Assembly: GCA_002385815.1 (NCBI GenBank)
Contig: DGEE01000159.1
Location: 4,873-15,847 of the forward strand
Source: Hungateiclostridiaceae bacterium UBA3934
GTDB taxonomy: Bacteria > Bacillota > Clostridia > Acetivibrionales > DTU013
Length of the DNA stretch: 10,975 bases
Direction: 5' to 3'
Shown here piece by piece: positions 1-6,966 of the stretch. The first letter of the stretch is position 1. Each line of letters starts with the position of its first letter. A program made the translations under genes and the position numbers. The notes beneath the pieces are model-generated. The model ran no database searches. It saw only the letters and a list, made by a program, of their open reading frames with translations, and was not told the DNA's origin.

Positions 1-312
1 GTAAAACCATCTGTTTCCGATGGTATGGCCGGTCTGTACGAAAACATTGAGCTGATAGACAGGGAAGGAGCCATGTCTGAGTATATGATCCTGGGGTTGC
101 GGCTGACTGAAGGTGTCAGCTCAAAAGAGTTTGAAGAACGCTTTGGGGAAAAGCCTGAAGATATATATGGAGATGAGCTGAAGAAGCTGACAGCAAGAGG
201 GCTGCTGACTGCAGAACCCGGCGGAAAGTGCCGGTGTGACAGCGATACGAGATATAAGCTGACCAGGCTGGGCTTCGATCTGGCAAATGCCGTGTTCGTG
301 GAGTTCATATAA
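1..312 (+). CDS. hemW: HemW-like radical SAM protein, C-terminal fragment
   Basis: This is the 3' end of a gene that begins before the window; 103 codons are visible, open from base 1 to the TAA at 310-312. The text contains EYMILGLRLTEGVS followed by FEERFG, and ends with LTRLGFDLANAVFVEFI. These match the C-terminal helical domain of HemW, formerly annotated as oxygen-independent coproporphyrinogen III oxidase-like and now regarded as a heme chaperone. The radical SAM core with its CxxxCxxC cluster lies upstream and cannot be seen, so catalytic features are unverified. Its position immediately before hrcA is the classic Bacillota arrangement and supports the call. No terminator lies between its stop and the hrcA promoter, so some read-through into the heat-shock operon is possible. 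Confidence 0.9.
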   Translation, partial: VKPSVSDGMAGLYENIELIDREGAMSEYMILGLRLTEGVSSKEFEERFGEKPEDIYGDELKKLTARGLLTAEPGGKCRCDSDTRYKLTRLGFDLANAVFVEFI

Positions 313-319
313 ATAAATC

Positions 320-348
320 TTGACAAAAAAATTCCATGGTGGTATGTT
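320..348 (+). promoter_or_regulatory. Sigma-A promoter of hrcA-grpE-dnaK
   Basis: A perfect -35 TTGACA (320-325) is followed by a 17-base spacer and a -10 TATGTT (343-348). A TGG just before the -10 (340-342) gives an extended -10. The predicted start at about 355 lies next to the CIRCE operator, so repressor binding would block polymerase. The -35 begins only 8 bases after the hemW stop codon. Confidence 0.85.
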
Positions 349-357
349 TAATGTAGA

Positions 358-384
358 TTAGCACTCGCCGGGTCAGAGTGCTAA
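358..384 (+). promoter_or_regulatory. CIRCE operator (HrcA binding site)
   Basis: A perfect inverted repeat: TTAGCACTC (358-366), a 9-base spacer (367-375) and GAGTGCTAA (376-384). This equals the consensus CIRCE element with no mismatch. CIRCE is bound by HrcA, whose activity depends on GroEL, and represses class I heat-shock genes. Placed at the predicted transcription start of hrcA, it implies autoregulation of hrcA and heat control of grpE and dnaK. I found no second CIRCE in the window, including the gap before dnaJ. Confidence 0.97.
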
Positions 385-451
385 CAAATAAATAAATAGC
401 ATCGTAAAATAATATAGTAGAGTGATTGTTTATTTTTCAGGGGTGTATGAG

Positions 452-1504
452 ATGATAATGGATGATAGAAAAAAACGGATCCTGCAGGCCATCATCGATG
501 ATTACATCGATAAGGCCGAACCGATCGGCTCAAGGACAATCGCCAGGAAGTATGAGTTGGGGCTGAGCTCGGCTACGATCAGAAATGAGATGGCAGACCT
601 GGAAGAAATGGGCTATCTCGCGCAGCCGCATACTTCTGCGGGCCGTGTGCCTTCAGACAAAGGCTACAGGCTTTATGTCGACAAGCTGATGCCGACACAT
701 GATCTTAACAGGGAAGAGATCAGAGAGCTGAATTCTGCAACGGAAGACCGGGTTTATGAACTGAGCCAGTTGCTGAGGCATGCCACCGCCGTACTGTCGA
801 ACTTTACGAAATACACATCAATGGCCGTGACGCCAAAGTTGAGAAGCAGTACGATAAAGGCGATACAGGTTGTGCCGATAGAAGCCGGGAAGGCATTGGT
901 AATAGTCGTGAACAATGCGGGCATCGTAAAAAACAGCCTGATAAAAGTTTCCGAGCAGGCGACTTCAGAGATGCTGGGCCGCATAACGAATTTGCTCAAT
1001 GACAAACTGGCCGGCCTCACATTCGAGCAGGCAGATACTGAACGGATCAAGACTCTGGCCAGGGAGATCGGTGTGACGGGAGACATCCTGACGCCGATAC
1101 TGAACGGGACTGCCGAATGCATGTATCAGATGGGGGATCATGAGATGTATGTGGAGGGCTCCACCAACATACTCGGCCATCCTGAATTCAAGGATATGGA
1201 CAAAGCCAGACAGTTCCTGAGCCTGCTTGATGAAAAGACTTCAATATGCAAGGCGTTGTCAGATTCAGCACGACCAGTTGGCATCACAGTCAGGATCGGT
1301 TCAGAAAACGAGCTTTGCAGTATCAGAGACTGCAGCCTGGTCACTGTCAATTACAATGTAGCTGATACGATGGTGGGTACCATTGGTATCATTGGACCTA
1401 CCAGGATGGAATACAGCAAGGTCATTTCTTCCATCGGCTATATGAAAAAGCTGGTGTGTGAAGAGATCAACAGGCTACTGGGGCATGAGCATGAAAGTGT
1501 ATAA
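452..1504 (+). CDS. hrcA: Heat-inducible transcriptional repressor HrcA
   Basis: Repressor of class I heat-shock genes through CIRCE. The chosen ATG at 452 gives 350 residues, close to the family norm of about 340-350, and has AGGGG (439-443) eight bases upstream. The GTG at 422 would add ten residues unlike the family and lacks a ribosome site; ATG 458 is also possible. The N-terminal winged helix covers residues about 5-75: DDRKKRILQAIIDDYI, then PIGSRTIARKY, LSSATIRNEMADLEEMGYL and HTSAGRVPSDKGYRLYVD. The GAF-like regulatory part and dimerisation region follow, ending with GPTRMEYSKVISSIGYMKKL. It is the first gene of the CIRCE-controlled unit, so it represses itself. No odd residues were seen. 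Confidence 0.97.
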   Translation: MIMDDRKKRILQAIIDDYIDKAEPIGSRTIARKYELGLSSATIRNEMADLEEMGYLAQPHTSAGRVPSDKGYRLYVDKLMPTHDLNREEIRELNSATEDRVYELSQLLRHATAVLSNFTKYTSMAVTPKLRSSTIKAIQVVPIEAGKALVIVVNNAGIVKNSLIKVSEQATSEMLGRITNLLNDKLAGLTFEQADTERIKTLAREIGVTGDILTPILNGTAECMYQMGDHEMYVEGSTNILGHPEFKDMDKARQFLSLLDEKTSICKALSDSARPVGITVRIGSENELCSIRDCSLVTVNYNVADTMVGTIGIIGPTRMEYSKVISSIGYMKKLVCEEINRLLGHEHESV

Positions 1505-1515
1505 ATTTCAAGGAA

Positions 1516-1573
1516 GATATGCGCCCCGGTCCGGCAGGCGTCCATGATGATCCTGCCGGACAGTTTTCATATC
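1516..1573 (+). other. hrcA-grpE intergenic stem-loop
   Basis: GTCCGGCAGG (1529-1538) pairs perfectly with CCTGCCGGAC (1552-1561), a 10-bp GC-rich stem with a 13-base loop. An outer match, GATATG (1516-1521) with CATATC (1568-1573), could extend it across unpaired bases. Only four T residues (1564-1567) follow two bases after the stem, so it is a weak terminator at best. Because grpE and dnaK must be transcribed past it, a processing or mRNA-stability role is more likely. Confidence 0.6.
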
Positions 1574-1612
1574 CCTGAGGGGGAAATATTTGCTAAAGGA
1601 TGAGATGACGAA

Positions 1613-2293
1613 ATGAATGAAGAAAAACGGAAGAAGCAGGATGAAGCACACTGTGCTGAAAACTTGAACAATATCGGTGATGACATCTCTGCCGACAGTG
1701 TGACATCGGCCTGTGCCTGCCAGCAAACCGGAGATGTGTCCGGGACAGGGGATAATGCCGGTTCCGATGGCGGAAAAGCTGATGACGGCGGCAAGAGCGA
1801 AAATTCGGATATAAAAGCTCTGCAGGAAGAATTGGAAAGCGTAAAATCAGAACTGGAAGAGCAGACGAAAAAGTGCGGCGAATATCTGGAAAGGCTCCAG
1901 AGAACTGCTGCTGAATTTGATAACTTTAAGAAGAGGACGATCAAGGAAAAGGAAGCTCTGTATGATGATGCCGTGTGCGATGTTATCAGAGAGCTCCTTC
2001 CTGTAATCGATAATCTGGAAAGAGCGTGGGAAGCGGTATTGGCCGACAGCTCCGCTCAGTCTCTGAAAGATGGCGTTGATATGGTCTTCAAGCAATTCAT
2101 GGAGATATTGAAGAACATCGGTGTCGAGGAGATAAAGGCTCTCGATGAAACCTTCGATCCCATGCGCCACAATGCTGTGATGCATGTGGAGGATGAGTCT
2201 CTGGGCCACAGTGTCGTCGTGGAGGAGTTCCAGAAGGGTTATATTTACAAGGACAAGGTCATACGCTACAGTATGGTCAAGGTGGCAAACTGA
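1613..2293 (+). CDS. grpE: Nucleotide exchange factor GrpE
   Basis: Releases ADP from DnaK in the Hsp70 cycle and acts as a dimer in the cytoplasm. It has 226 residues, somewhat longer than E. coli GrpE (197). Residues about 1-65 are acidic, rich in Gly, Asp and Ser, and probably disordered. Residues about 68-105 form a heptad-like coiled coil (LQEELESVKSELEEQ). The head domain follows, with RTAAEFDNFKKRT, GVEEIKALDETFDPMRHNAV and a family-signature end VVVEEFQKGYIYKDKVIRYS. The ATG at 1613 is the first start after an in-frame stop at 1601; AAGGA (1596-1600) lies 12 bases upstream, a rather wide spacing. Two cysteines in the disordered arm (CACQ) are unremarkable. It is co-transcribed with hrcA and dnaK. 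Confidence 0.97.
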   Translation: MNEEKRKKQDEAHCAENLNNIGDDISADSVTSACACQQTGDVSGTGDNAGSDGGKADDGGKSENSDIKALQEELESVKSELEEQTKKCGEYLERLQRTAAEFDNFKKRTIKEKEALYDDAVCDVIRELLPVIDNLERAWEAVLADSSAQSLKDGVDMVFKQFMEILKNIGVEEIKALDETFDPMRHNAVMHVEDESLGHSVVVEEFQKGYIYKDKVIRYSMVKVAN

Positions 2294-2363
2294 CCTGATA
2301 TATCAGAAGCGTCGATGATCCTAAATTTTCAATACTAATATTACTTATTCAGGGAGGTACATT

Positions 2364-4223
2364 ATGGCAAAAGTAATAGGAATAGATCTTGGCACAACAA
2401 ATTCGTGTGTTGCCGTTATGGAAGGCGGGGAGCCGGTCGTTATAACCAATCCGGAAGGCGGCAGGACAACGCCGTCTGTAGTGGCATTTTCAAAGACCGG
2501 TGAAAGGCTTGTCGGCCAGGTTGCAAAGAGACAGGCGATAACAAATCCTGAACGGACAGTCATGTCGATCAAAAGAGATATGGGTACCGACAGGAGAATA
2601 AAAATAGATGACAAGAACTTTACTCCACAGGAGATATCCGCGATGGTCCTGCAAAAGATGAAGGCGGATGCAGAGGCTTATCTCGGAGAAGAGATAACGC
2701 AGGCAGTGATAACAGTGCCGGCTTACTTCAGCGACTCTCAGAGGCAGGCCACAAAGGATGCCGGCAGGATCGCAGGGCTTGACGTGCTCAGGATTATCAA
2801 CGAGCCGACAGCTGCGGCCCTTGCATACGGACTCGACAAAGAGCATGACCAGAAGATCCTGGTATTCGACCTTGGAGGCGGAACATTCGACGTGTCCATT
2901 CTCGAGATAGGAGACGGCGTTTTCGAGGTACTGGCCACCAGCGGGAACAACAAGCTGGGCGGCGATGACTTCGACCAGCGGATCATTGAATATATGGCGG
3001 ATACATTCAAAAGAGAAAACGGTATCGACCTCAGAGCTGACAAGATGGCAATGCAGCGACTGAAGGAGGCTGCCGAAAAGGCAAAGATAGAGCTTTCAGG
3101 TGTAACCACATCGAACATAAACCTGCCATTCATCACTGCTGATGCATCGGGACCGAAGCATCTGGATATGACGCTGACCCGCGCGAAGTTTGATGAGCTG
3201 ACTGCTGATCTGGTCGAAAAGACTATGGAGCCGACAAGGCAGGCTATAAAGGATGCCGGTCTGACACCGGACAAGATCGACAAGATCCTGCTGGTTGGCG
3301 GATCTACCAGGATACCGGCAGTTCAGGAAGCGGTGAAGAAGTACCTTGGAAAGGAACCGTTCAAGGGTATAAATCCTGATGAATGTGTCGCAATAGGTGC
3401 GGCGATCCAGGCAGGTGTCCTGTCGGGTGAGGTCAAAGACCTGCTGCTGCTCGATGTAACTCCGCTTTCACTCGGCATAGAAACTCTGGGTGGAGTATTC
3501 ACAAGGCTGATAGAAAGGAATACGACGATACCTACGAAGAAAAGCCAGATATTCTCCACTGCAGCAGACGGTCAGACGAGTGTTGACATCCATGTGCTGC
3601 AGGGTGAGAGGGATATGGCGGCTTACAACAAGACGCTCGGAAGATTCCAGCTTACAGGTATCCCGCCGGCTCCAAGAGGTGTTCCTCAGATCGAAGTCAC
3701 CTTCGATATCGATGCCAACGGTATCGTACATGTTTCAGCAAAGGATCTGGGCACAGGAAATGAGCAGAAGATAACGATCACTGCATCGACGAACCTTTCA
3801 GAAGATGAGATCGAAAAGGCGGTCAAAGAGGCCGAAAAATATGCGGCTGAGGACAAGAAGCGCAAAGAAGAGATAGAAATCAGAAACAATGCCGATTCGA
3901 TAGTTTACCAGTCTGAAAAGACTCTGAAGGACCTTGGCGACAAGCTGTCACCAGAGGACAAGTCGAAGATCGAAGCAGAGATAAACAATGTCAGGGAAGC
4001 GCTGAAGGGCACTGATACAGACAAGATCAAAGCAGCGACAGAAACACTGACACAGGTGTTCTACGACATCTCTGCGAAGATATATCAGCAGAATCCTGGA
4101 GCACAGGGCGGACCGGAACAGGGCGCCGGCTTTGGTGCAGGACCGGAGGCAGGTCCCGGGATGGATCAGGACAATGTGTATGATGCCGATTACAAAGTCG
4201 TAGATGAAGACGACAAAAAATAG
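2364..4223 (+). CDS. dnaK: Chaperone protein DnaK (Hsp70)
   Basis: ATP-dependent Hsp70 chaperone, 619 residues. The ATPase domain shows phosphate motif 1 (GIDLGTTNSCVAVMEGG near the N-terminus), phosphate motif 2 (VFDLGGGTFDVS, 167-178) and the adenosine motif (VGGSTRIP, 311-318). The linker DLLLLDVTPLSLGIET starts near residue 359 and leads into the substrate-binding domain and a helical lid. A Gly-rich tail ends in DADYKVVDEDDKK. The segment between SIKRDMG and PQEISAMVLQKMK is about 24 residues shorter than in E. coli, a deletion characteristic of Gram-positive DnaK. The start ATG has AGGGAGGT (2351-2358) at ideal spacing. It works with GrpE and DnaJ, and is CIRCE-controlled through the upstream promoter. 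Confidence 0.98.
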   Translation: MAKVIGIDLGTTNSCVAVMEGGEPVVITNPEGGRTTPSVVAFSKTGERLVGQVAKRQAITNPERTVMSIKRDMGTDRRIKIDDKNFTPQEISAMVLQKMKADAEAYLGEEITQAVITVPAYFSDSQRQATKDAGRIAGLDVLRIINEPTAAALAYGLDKEHDQKILVFDLGGGTFDVSILEIGDGVFEVLATSGNNKLGGDDFDQRIIEYMADTFKRENGIDLRADKMAMQRLKEAAEKAKIELSGVTTSNINLPFITADASGPKHLDMTLTRAKFDELTADLVEKTMEPTRQAIKDAGLTPDKIDKILLVGGSTRIPAVQEAVKKYLGKEPFKGINPDECVAIGAAIQAGVLSGEVKDLLLLDVTPLSLGIETLGGVFTRLIERNTTIPTKKSQIFSTAADGQTSVDIHVLQGERDMAAYNKTLGRFQLTGIPPAPRGVPQIEVTFDIDANGIVHVSAKDLGTGNEQKITITASTNLSEDEIEKAVKEAEKYAAEDKKRKEEIEIRNNADSIVYQSEKTLKDLGDKLSPEDKSKIEAEINNVREALKGTDTDKIKAATETLTQVFYDISAKIYQQNPGAQGGPEQGAGFGAGPEAGPGMDQDNVYDADYKVVDEDDKK

Positions 4224-4278
4224 GAGCCCGATCTGAAATCATATTGATCCGGGAAACACAAAACGATATGAGTGTATA

Positions 4279-4309
4279 AACGAGGCGATGAAATTTCCGT
4301 CGCCTCGTT
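4279..4309 (+). terminator. Hairpin 3' of dnaK
   Basis: AACGAGGCGATG (4279-4290) pairs with CGTCGCCTCGTT (4298-4309), a 12-bp stem with one G-T wobble and a 7-base loop. It is not followed by a T-run (GAAATACTG comes next), so it may be a weak terminator or a 3'-end stabiliser of the hrcA-grpE-dnaK transcript. The stem is certain; the function is inferred. Confidence 0.5.
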
Positions 4310-4362
4310 GAAATACTGTTGTGATAAAAAAATTTCTGCAAACAGAAGTTTTGTGTGAATTA

Positions 4363-4374
4363 TGTGTTATAATA
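4363..4374 (+). promoter_or_regulatory. Extended -10 promoter in the dnaK-dnaJ gap
   Basis: A consensus -10 TATAAT (4368-4373) is preceded by TGTGT, giving the Bacillota extended -10 form TRTGnTATAAT. No good -35 lies 16-18 bases upstream (GAAGTT at 4345-4350), which an extended -10 can tolerate. The predicted start is near 4380, pointing into the structured stretch that ends at the terminator at 4512. The same 12-mer recurs before yicC (7766-7777). Confidence 0.65.
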
Positions 4375-4379
4375 GCGGA

Positions 4380-4513
4380 GCGAGTAAGTGATAACTAAGC
4401 AGACAATCGAAATCCTCCGGCATGAGGGGATTTCATCCGGACTGAAGCGTTGTTGCACGTGACCAGTCAGAGTCAGCAGACATAAAAGGGGACATTTTTA
4501 TTGTCCCCTTTTG
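4380..4513 (+). ncRNA. Candidate small RNA or dnaJ leader RNA (unassigned)
   Basis: About 134 bases lie between a predicted promoter and a strong terminator, with no convincing gene inside. Two hairpins can be drawn before the terminator. One pairs 4409-4417 with 4426-4434 (GAAATCCTC with GGGGATTTC, one T-G wobble, 8-base loop). The other pairs 4440-4444 with 4464-4468 (GACTG with CAGTC) and has an inner GCGT/ACGT stem closing a 6-base loop. An 8-mer AGCAGACA occurs on both sides (4398-4405 and 4475-4482). I compared it by memory with 6S, SRP, tmRNA, T-box and common riboswitches and recognised none. It may be a free small RNA, or a leader in which the terminator attenuates read-through from dnaK into dnaJ. 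A 24-codon GTG frame (4388-4462) also fits inside. Confidence 0.5.
4484..4512 (+). terminator. Bidirectional intrinsic terminator before dnaJ
   Basis: AAAAGGGGACA (4484-4494) pairs perfectly with TGTCCCCTTTT (4502-4512) around a 7-base T-rich loop. With the flanking A and T tracts it works as a rho-independent terminator on either strand. It would end the candidate small RNA and any dnaK read-through, so dnaJ needs its own promoter or anti-termination. Confidence 0.85.
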
Positions 4514-4539
4514 ATGAGTTTAGCTTGAATTTGTATTAT
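4511..4539 (+). promoter_or_regulatory. Predicted dnaJ promoter
   Basis: TTGATG (4511-4516), a 17-base spacer and TATTAT (4534-4539) form a reasonable sigma-A promoter directly after the terminator stem. Alternative -10 strings TATACT (4537-4542) and TATATT (4542-4547) overlap it. The predicted start near 4546 leaves a leader of about 37 bases to the TTG start of dnaJ. No CIRCE is present. Confidence 0.5.
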
Positions 4540-4582
4540 ACTATATTGAGTTCAGTATTCTGTGATAGGAGTTGTTGGAGAA

Positions 4583-5737
4583 TTGCCGCAGTCAAAAAGA
4601 GATTATTATGAGGTGCTGGGGGTGGGGAGAGGTGCCGGCGAGTCCGAGATCAAGAAGGCATACAGGAAGCTGGCCAAGCAGTATCATCCCGATGTCAACC
4701 CAGGTGATAAAGAAGCAGAGGCAAAATTCAAAGAAGTGAGCGAAGCATACGAGGTGCTGAGCGATCCCCAGAAGAGGGCGAGATATGATCAGTTCGGCCA
4801 TGCGGGTGTCGACCCCAATGGCTTTGGCAATGCCGGTGCCGGCTTCGGAGGATTTGACTTTGGCGGCTTCAGTGACATATTCGAGACATTTGAGTCATTT
4901 TTCGGAGGCACAGGATTCGGTCGTTCTTCCAGGAGCCGTACAGGTCCTCAGAAGGGTGCGGATCTGAAATATTCCGTTGAGATATCGTTTGAAGAGGCGG
5001 CTTTCGGCGTTGAGAAGGAAATAACCGTAGAGAGACATGAAAACTGTGAGAAATGCGAAGGCTCCGGGTCGAAGCCGGGCACCAGCCCGACTGTCTGTAC
5101 ACGGTGCAATGGGACGGGGCAGATACAGAACAAGCATGCGACTCCATTTGGCCAGTTCATCGATGTGAGGACCTGTGATATGTGCCGGGGCGAAGGCAAG
5201 ATCATAGTGGATCCCTGCACCGGATGCGGCGGGATGGGAAAGGTCAGGAAAAAGCTGAAGAAAACGCTCAAAATACCGGCAGGGATCGACGATGGACAGA
5301 TTATTACCAGCAGAGGTGATGGTGAGCCGGGTGTAAGAGGAGGTCCGCCCGGAGATCTGTTTGTGACTGTGATCGTCAACCCTCATCCCATATTCAGAAG
5401 ACAGGGCAATGATGTGGTCTGTGAGATACCCATCACTTTCGTCCAGGCAGCTTTGGGCGCAGAGCTTGAAGTCCCGACGCTGGATGGCAAAGTAAGATAC
5501 AGTATACCCGAAGGTACTCAGACAGGGAGCATATTCAGACTGAGAAACAAAGGAATACCTTACCTGCGGGGGAGCGGCAGAGGAGACCAGTATGTCAAGG
5601 TCGAGATAGAAGTGCCAAAGAAGCTCAGTGATAAACAGAAGGAACTGCTGAGGGAGTTTGCAGAAATAAGCGGGGATGAAGTGTATGAACAGCGCAAGGG
5701 CTTCTTTGACAAGATGAAAGACGCGCTGGGGATGTGA
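4583..5737 (+). CDS. dnaJ: Chaperone protein DnaJ (Hsp40), TTG start
   Basis: Co-chaperone that delivers substrates to DnaK and stimulates its ATPase. Starting at TTG 4583 gives 384 residues beginning MPQSKRDYYEVLGV, the normal family N-terminus. AGGAG (4567-4571) lies 11 bases upstream. The GTG at 4562 would add seven untypical residues and has no ribosome site. The J domain holds YHPDVN, with HPD at residues 35-37. A Gly/Phe-rich region follows (GFGNAGAGFGGFDFGGF). The four zinc repeats CEKCEGSG, CTRCNGTG, CDMCRGEG and CTGCGGMG are all intact, so this is a full type I DnaJ. The C-terminal substrate-binding domains follow. Unlike the compact operons of many relatives, it sits behind its own predicted promoter. 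Confidence 0.95.
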   Translation: MPQSKRDYYEVLGVGRGAGESEIKKAYRKLAKQYHPDVNPGDKEAEAKFKEVSEAYEVLSDPQKRARYDQFGHAGVDPNGFGNAGAGFGGFDFGGFSDIFETFESFFGGTGFGRSSRSRTGPQKGADLKYSVEISFEEAAFGVEKEITVERHENCEKCEGSGSKPGTSPTVCTRCNGTGQIQNKHATPFGQFIDVRTCDMCRGEGKIIVDPCTGCGGMGKVRKKLKKTLKIPAGIDDGQIITSRGDGEPGVRGGPPGDLFVTVIVNPHPIFRRQGNDVVCEIPITFVQAALGAELEVPTLDGKVRYSIPEGTQTGSIFRLRNKGIPYLRGSGRGDQYVKVEIEVPKKLSDKQKELLREFAEISGDEVYEQRKGFFDKMKDALGM

Positions 5738-5788
5738 CGGGAATGACGGCGAGCTGCCTGGCGCAGTTGGGTCAGCTGCTGATGAGCG

Positions 5789-5813
5789 TGTCAGGCCGGG
5801 TGATCGGCTGACA
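5789..5813 (+). terminator. Possible hairpin terminator after dnaJ
   Basis: TGTCA (5789-5793) pairs with TGACA (5809-5813), and GCCG (5795-5798) pairs with CGGC (5805-5808). One G is bulged and the loop is 6 bases. It begins about 50 bases after the dnaJ stop. Only a short GTTT follows, so termination strength is doubtful. Confidence 0.35.
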
Positions 5814-5883
5814 GAGATGTTTAGTCAGCAGTTGCTGAGTGCTGTGCTGGGCGATCAGACTGACAGCGGCGCTTAGACGATGG

Positions 5884-5912
5884 TTGACGAGTGTTGAGTC
5901 AGGCAATAAAAT
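5884..5912 (+). promoter_or_regulatory. Sigma-A promoter of prmA-rsmE
   Basis: TTGACG (5884-5889), a 17-base spacer and TAAAAT (5907-5912) each match consensus at five of six positions. The predicted start near 5919 leaves a leader of about 100 bases to the prmA start. It implies prmA-rsmE can be expressed apart from dnaJ. Confidence 0.7.
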
Positions 5913-6021
5913 GACAGAGATACCTGGCCGGCGGCTGAGTGATCGTTCTGAACCAGCGGGATAAGCGGCCCCTGCATGTTGGGAATAAGCTGCTGAACTG
6001 AGAGGAACAGAGGTGTGACAG

Positions 6022-6966
6022 ATGAAATGGATACAAGTTCGTATAAAAACTACTGAAGAGGCGTGCGATGCGGTATCGGAGATGCTCACTTCCATCGGCG
6101 CCGGAGGTGTGGAGATAGAGGACCCCAATGAGATAAGAAGGCATATGGAAAGCCTTGGTTCGCCAGACTATGCTGACAGAAGTATCCTCGATTCTCTGGA
6201 CAGCGATGTGACTGTAAAAGCGTATTTCAATCAGGAGCATACCCCCGAAGAGCTGGTTGCAGAGATACGTGAAAGGCTCAGGACCATATCCCGGTTCCTT
6301 GATGCGGGCGAAGGATATGCAGGCTATGAGACAGTGGACGACGAGGACTGGTCTGTTGCCTGGAAGAAGTATTACAAGCCGTTCCATATCTCGGAGAGCG
6401 TTGTTATCAAACCCAGTTGGGAAGAGTATGCAGGAAAAAACGGGGAGATCGTCATTGAATTGGATCCCGGGATGGCATTCGGCACTGGTACTCATGAAAC
6501 CACCAGGCTTTGTGCCCGGTTGCTGGAGTCATATGTCAGGGAGGGCGATCATGTGCTGGATATCGGCTGCGGGACGGGCATACTCTCGATTATCGCATCA
6601 AAGTTCGGTGCATCCCGGGTCGATGCCATAGATATCGATGAAACGGCAGTCAGCGTGGCGAAAGAGAACTGTGCCATCAATGGCGTTGGACATAATGTGA
6701 CTGTCCGTAAAGGAGTCCTTTCCGATCTGCCGCAGGTCAAAGCAGACATCGTGACTGCAAATATCATTGCAGATGTTATAATAGATCTTTCCGGCACTGC
6801 AGGGGACTATCTGAAAAAGGATGGCATCCTGATAGTTTCAGGCATTATCCGGGACAGGAAGCAGGAAGTCATCGAAGCATATGATGAGAAGGGCTTTGAG
6901 CTGATAAAAGCAGATGAAATGGGAGAATGGGTGGCGATGGTTTTTAAATGGCAAAGTTTTTCGTAA
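6022..6966 (+). CDS. prmA: Ribosomal protein L11 methyltransferase PrmA
   Basis: SAM-dependent enzyme that methylates ribosomal protein L11. It has 314 residues, the usual length for Bacillota PrmA. The N-terminal L11-binding domain begins MKWIQVRIKTTEEACDAVSEML. The linker motif ELDPGMAFGTGTHETTRL (from about residue 146) is highly characteristic of PrmA. The Rossmann SAM motif VLDIGCGTG is at 178-186, the acidic ribose-binding strand reads VDAIDIDE, and the catalytic-region motif ANIIADVI starts at 246. AGAGGTG (6009-6015) precedes the ATG at good spacing. Its end overlaps the rsmE start by 19 bases, which suggests translational coupling of two ribosome-modifying enzymes. It is separated from dnaJ by 284 bases with its own promoter. 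Confidence 0.97.
   Translation: MKWIQVRIKTTEEACDAVSEMLTSIGAGGVEIEDPNEIRRHMESLGSPDYADRSILDSLDSDVTVKAYFNQEHTPEELVAEIRERLRTISRFLDAGEGYAGYETVDDEDWSVAWKKYYKPFHISESVVIKPSWEEYAGKNGEIVIELDPGMAFGTGTHETTRLCARLLESYVREGDHVLDIGCGTGILSIIASKFGASRVDAIDIDETAVSVAKENCAINGVGHNVTVRKGVLSDLPQVKADIVTANIIADVIIDLSGTAGDYLKKDGILIVSGIIRDRKQEVIEAYDEKGFELIKADEMGEWVAMVFKWQSFS

Noticed and set aside
422..451. GTG at 422 as the hrcA start
   Set aside because: It lacks a ribosome site and adds ten residues unlike HrcA; ATG 452 has AGGGG at good spacing.
2295..2306. Perfect 12-base palindrome CTGATATATCAG before dnaK
   Set aside because: It is short and AT-centred, would form only a 4-bp hairpin, and has no link to a known operator.
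4406..4420. T-loop-like string ATCGAAATCC suggesting a tRNA
   Set aside because: No acceptor, D or anticodon stems can be folded around it.
4562..4582. GTG at 4562 as the dnaJ start
   Set aside because: It has no ribosome site upstream and adds MIGVVGE before the family N-terminus; TTG 4583 fits better.
5743..5876. Two tiny frames (5743-5811, 22 codons; 5817-5876, 19 codons) in the dnaJ-prmA gap
   Set aside because: Neither has a credible ribosome site, and both are expected by chance at this size.
5899..6495. Long minus-strand open frame over prmA
   Set aside because: It is antisense to a certain gene, has no motif and no ribosome site that I can see; other minus-strand frames are rejected for the same reasons.
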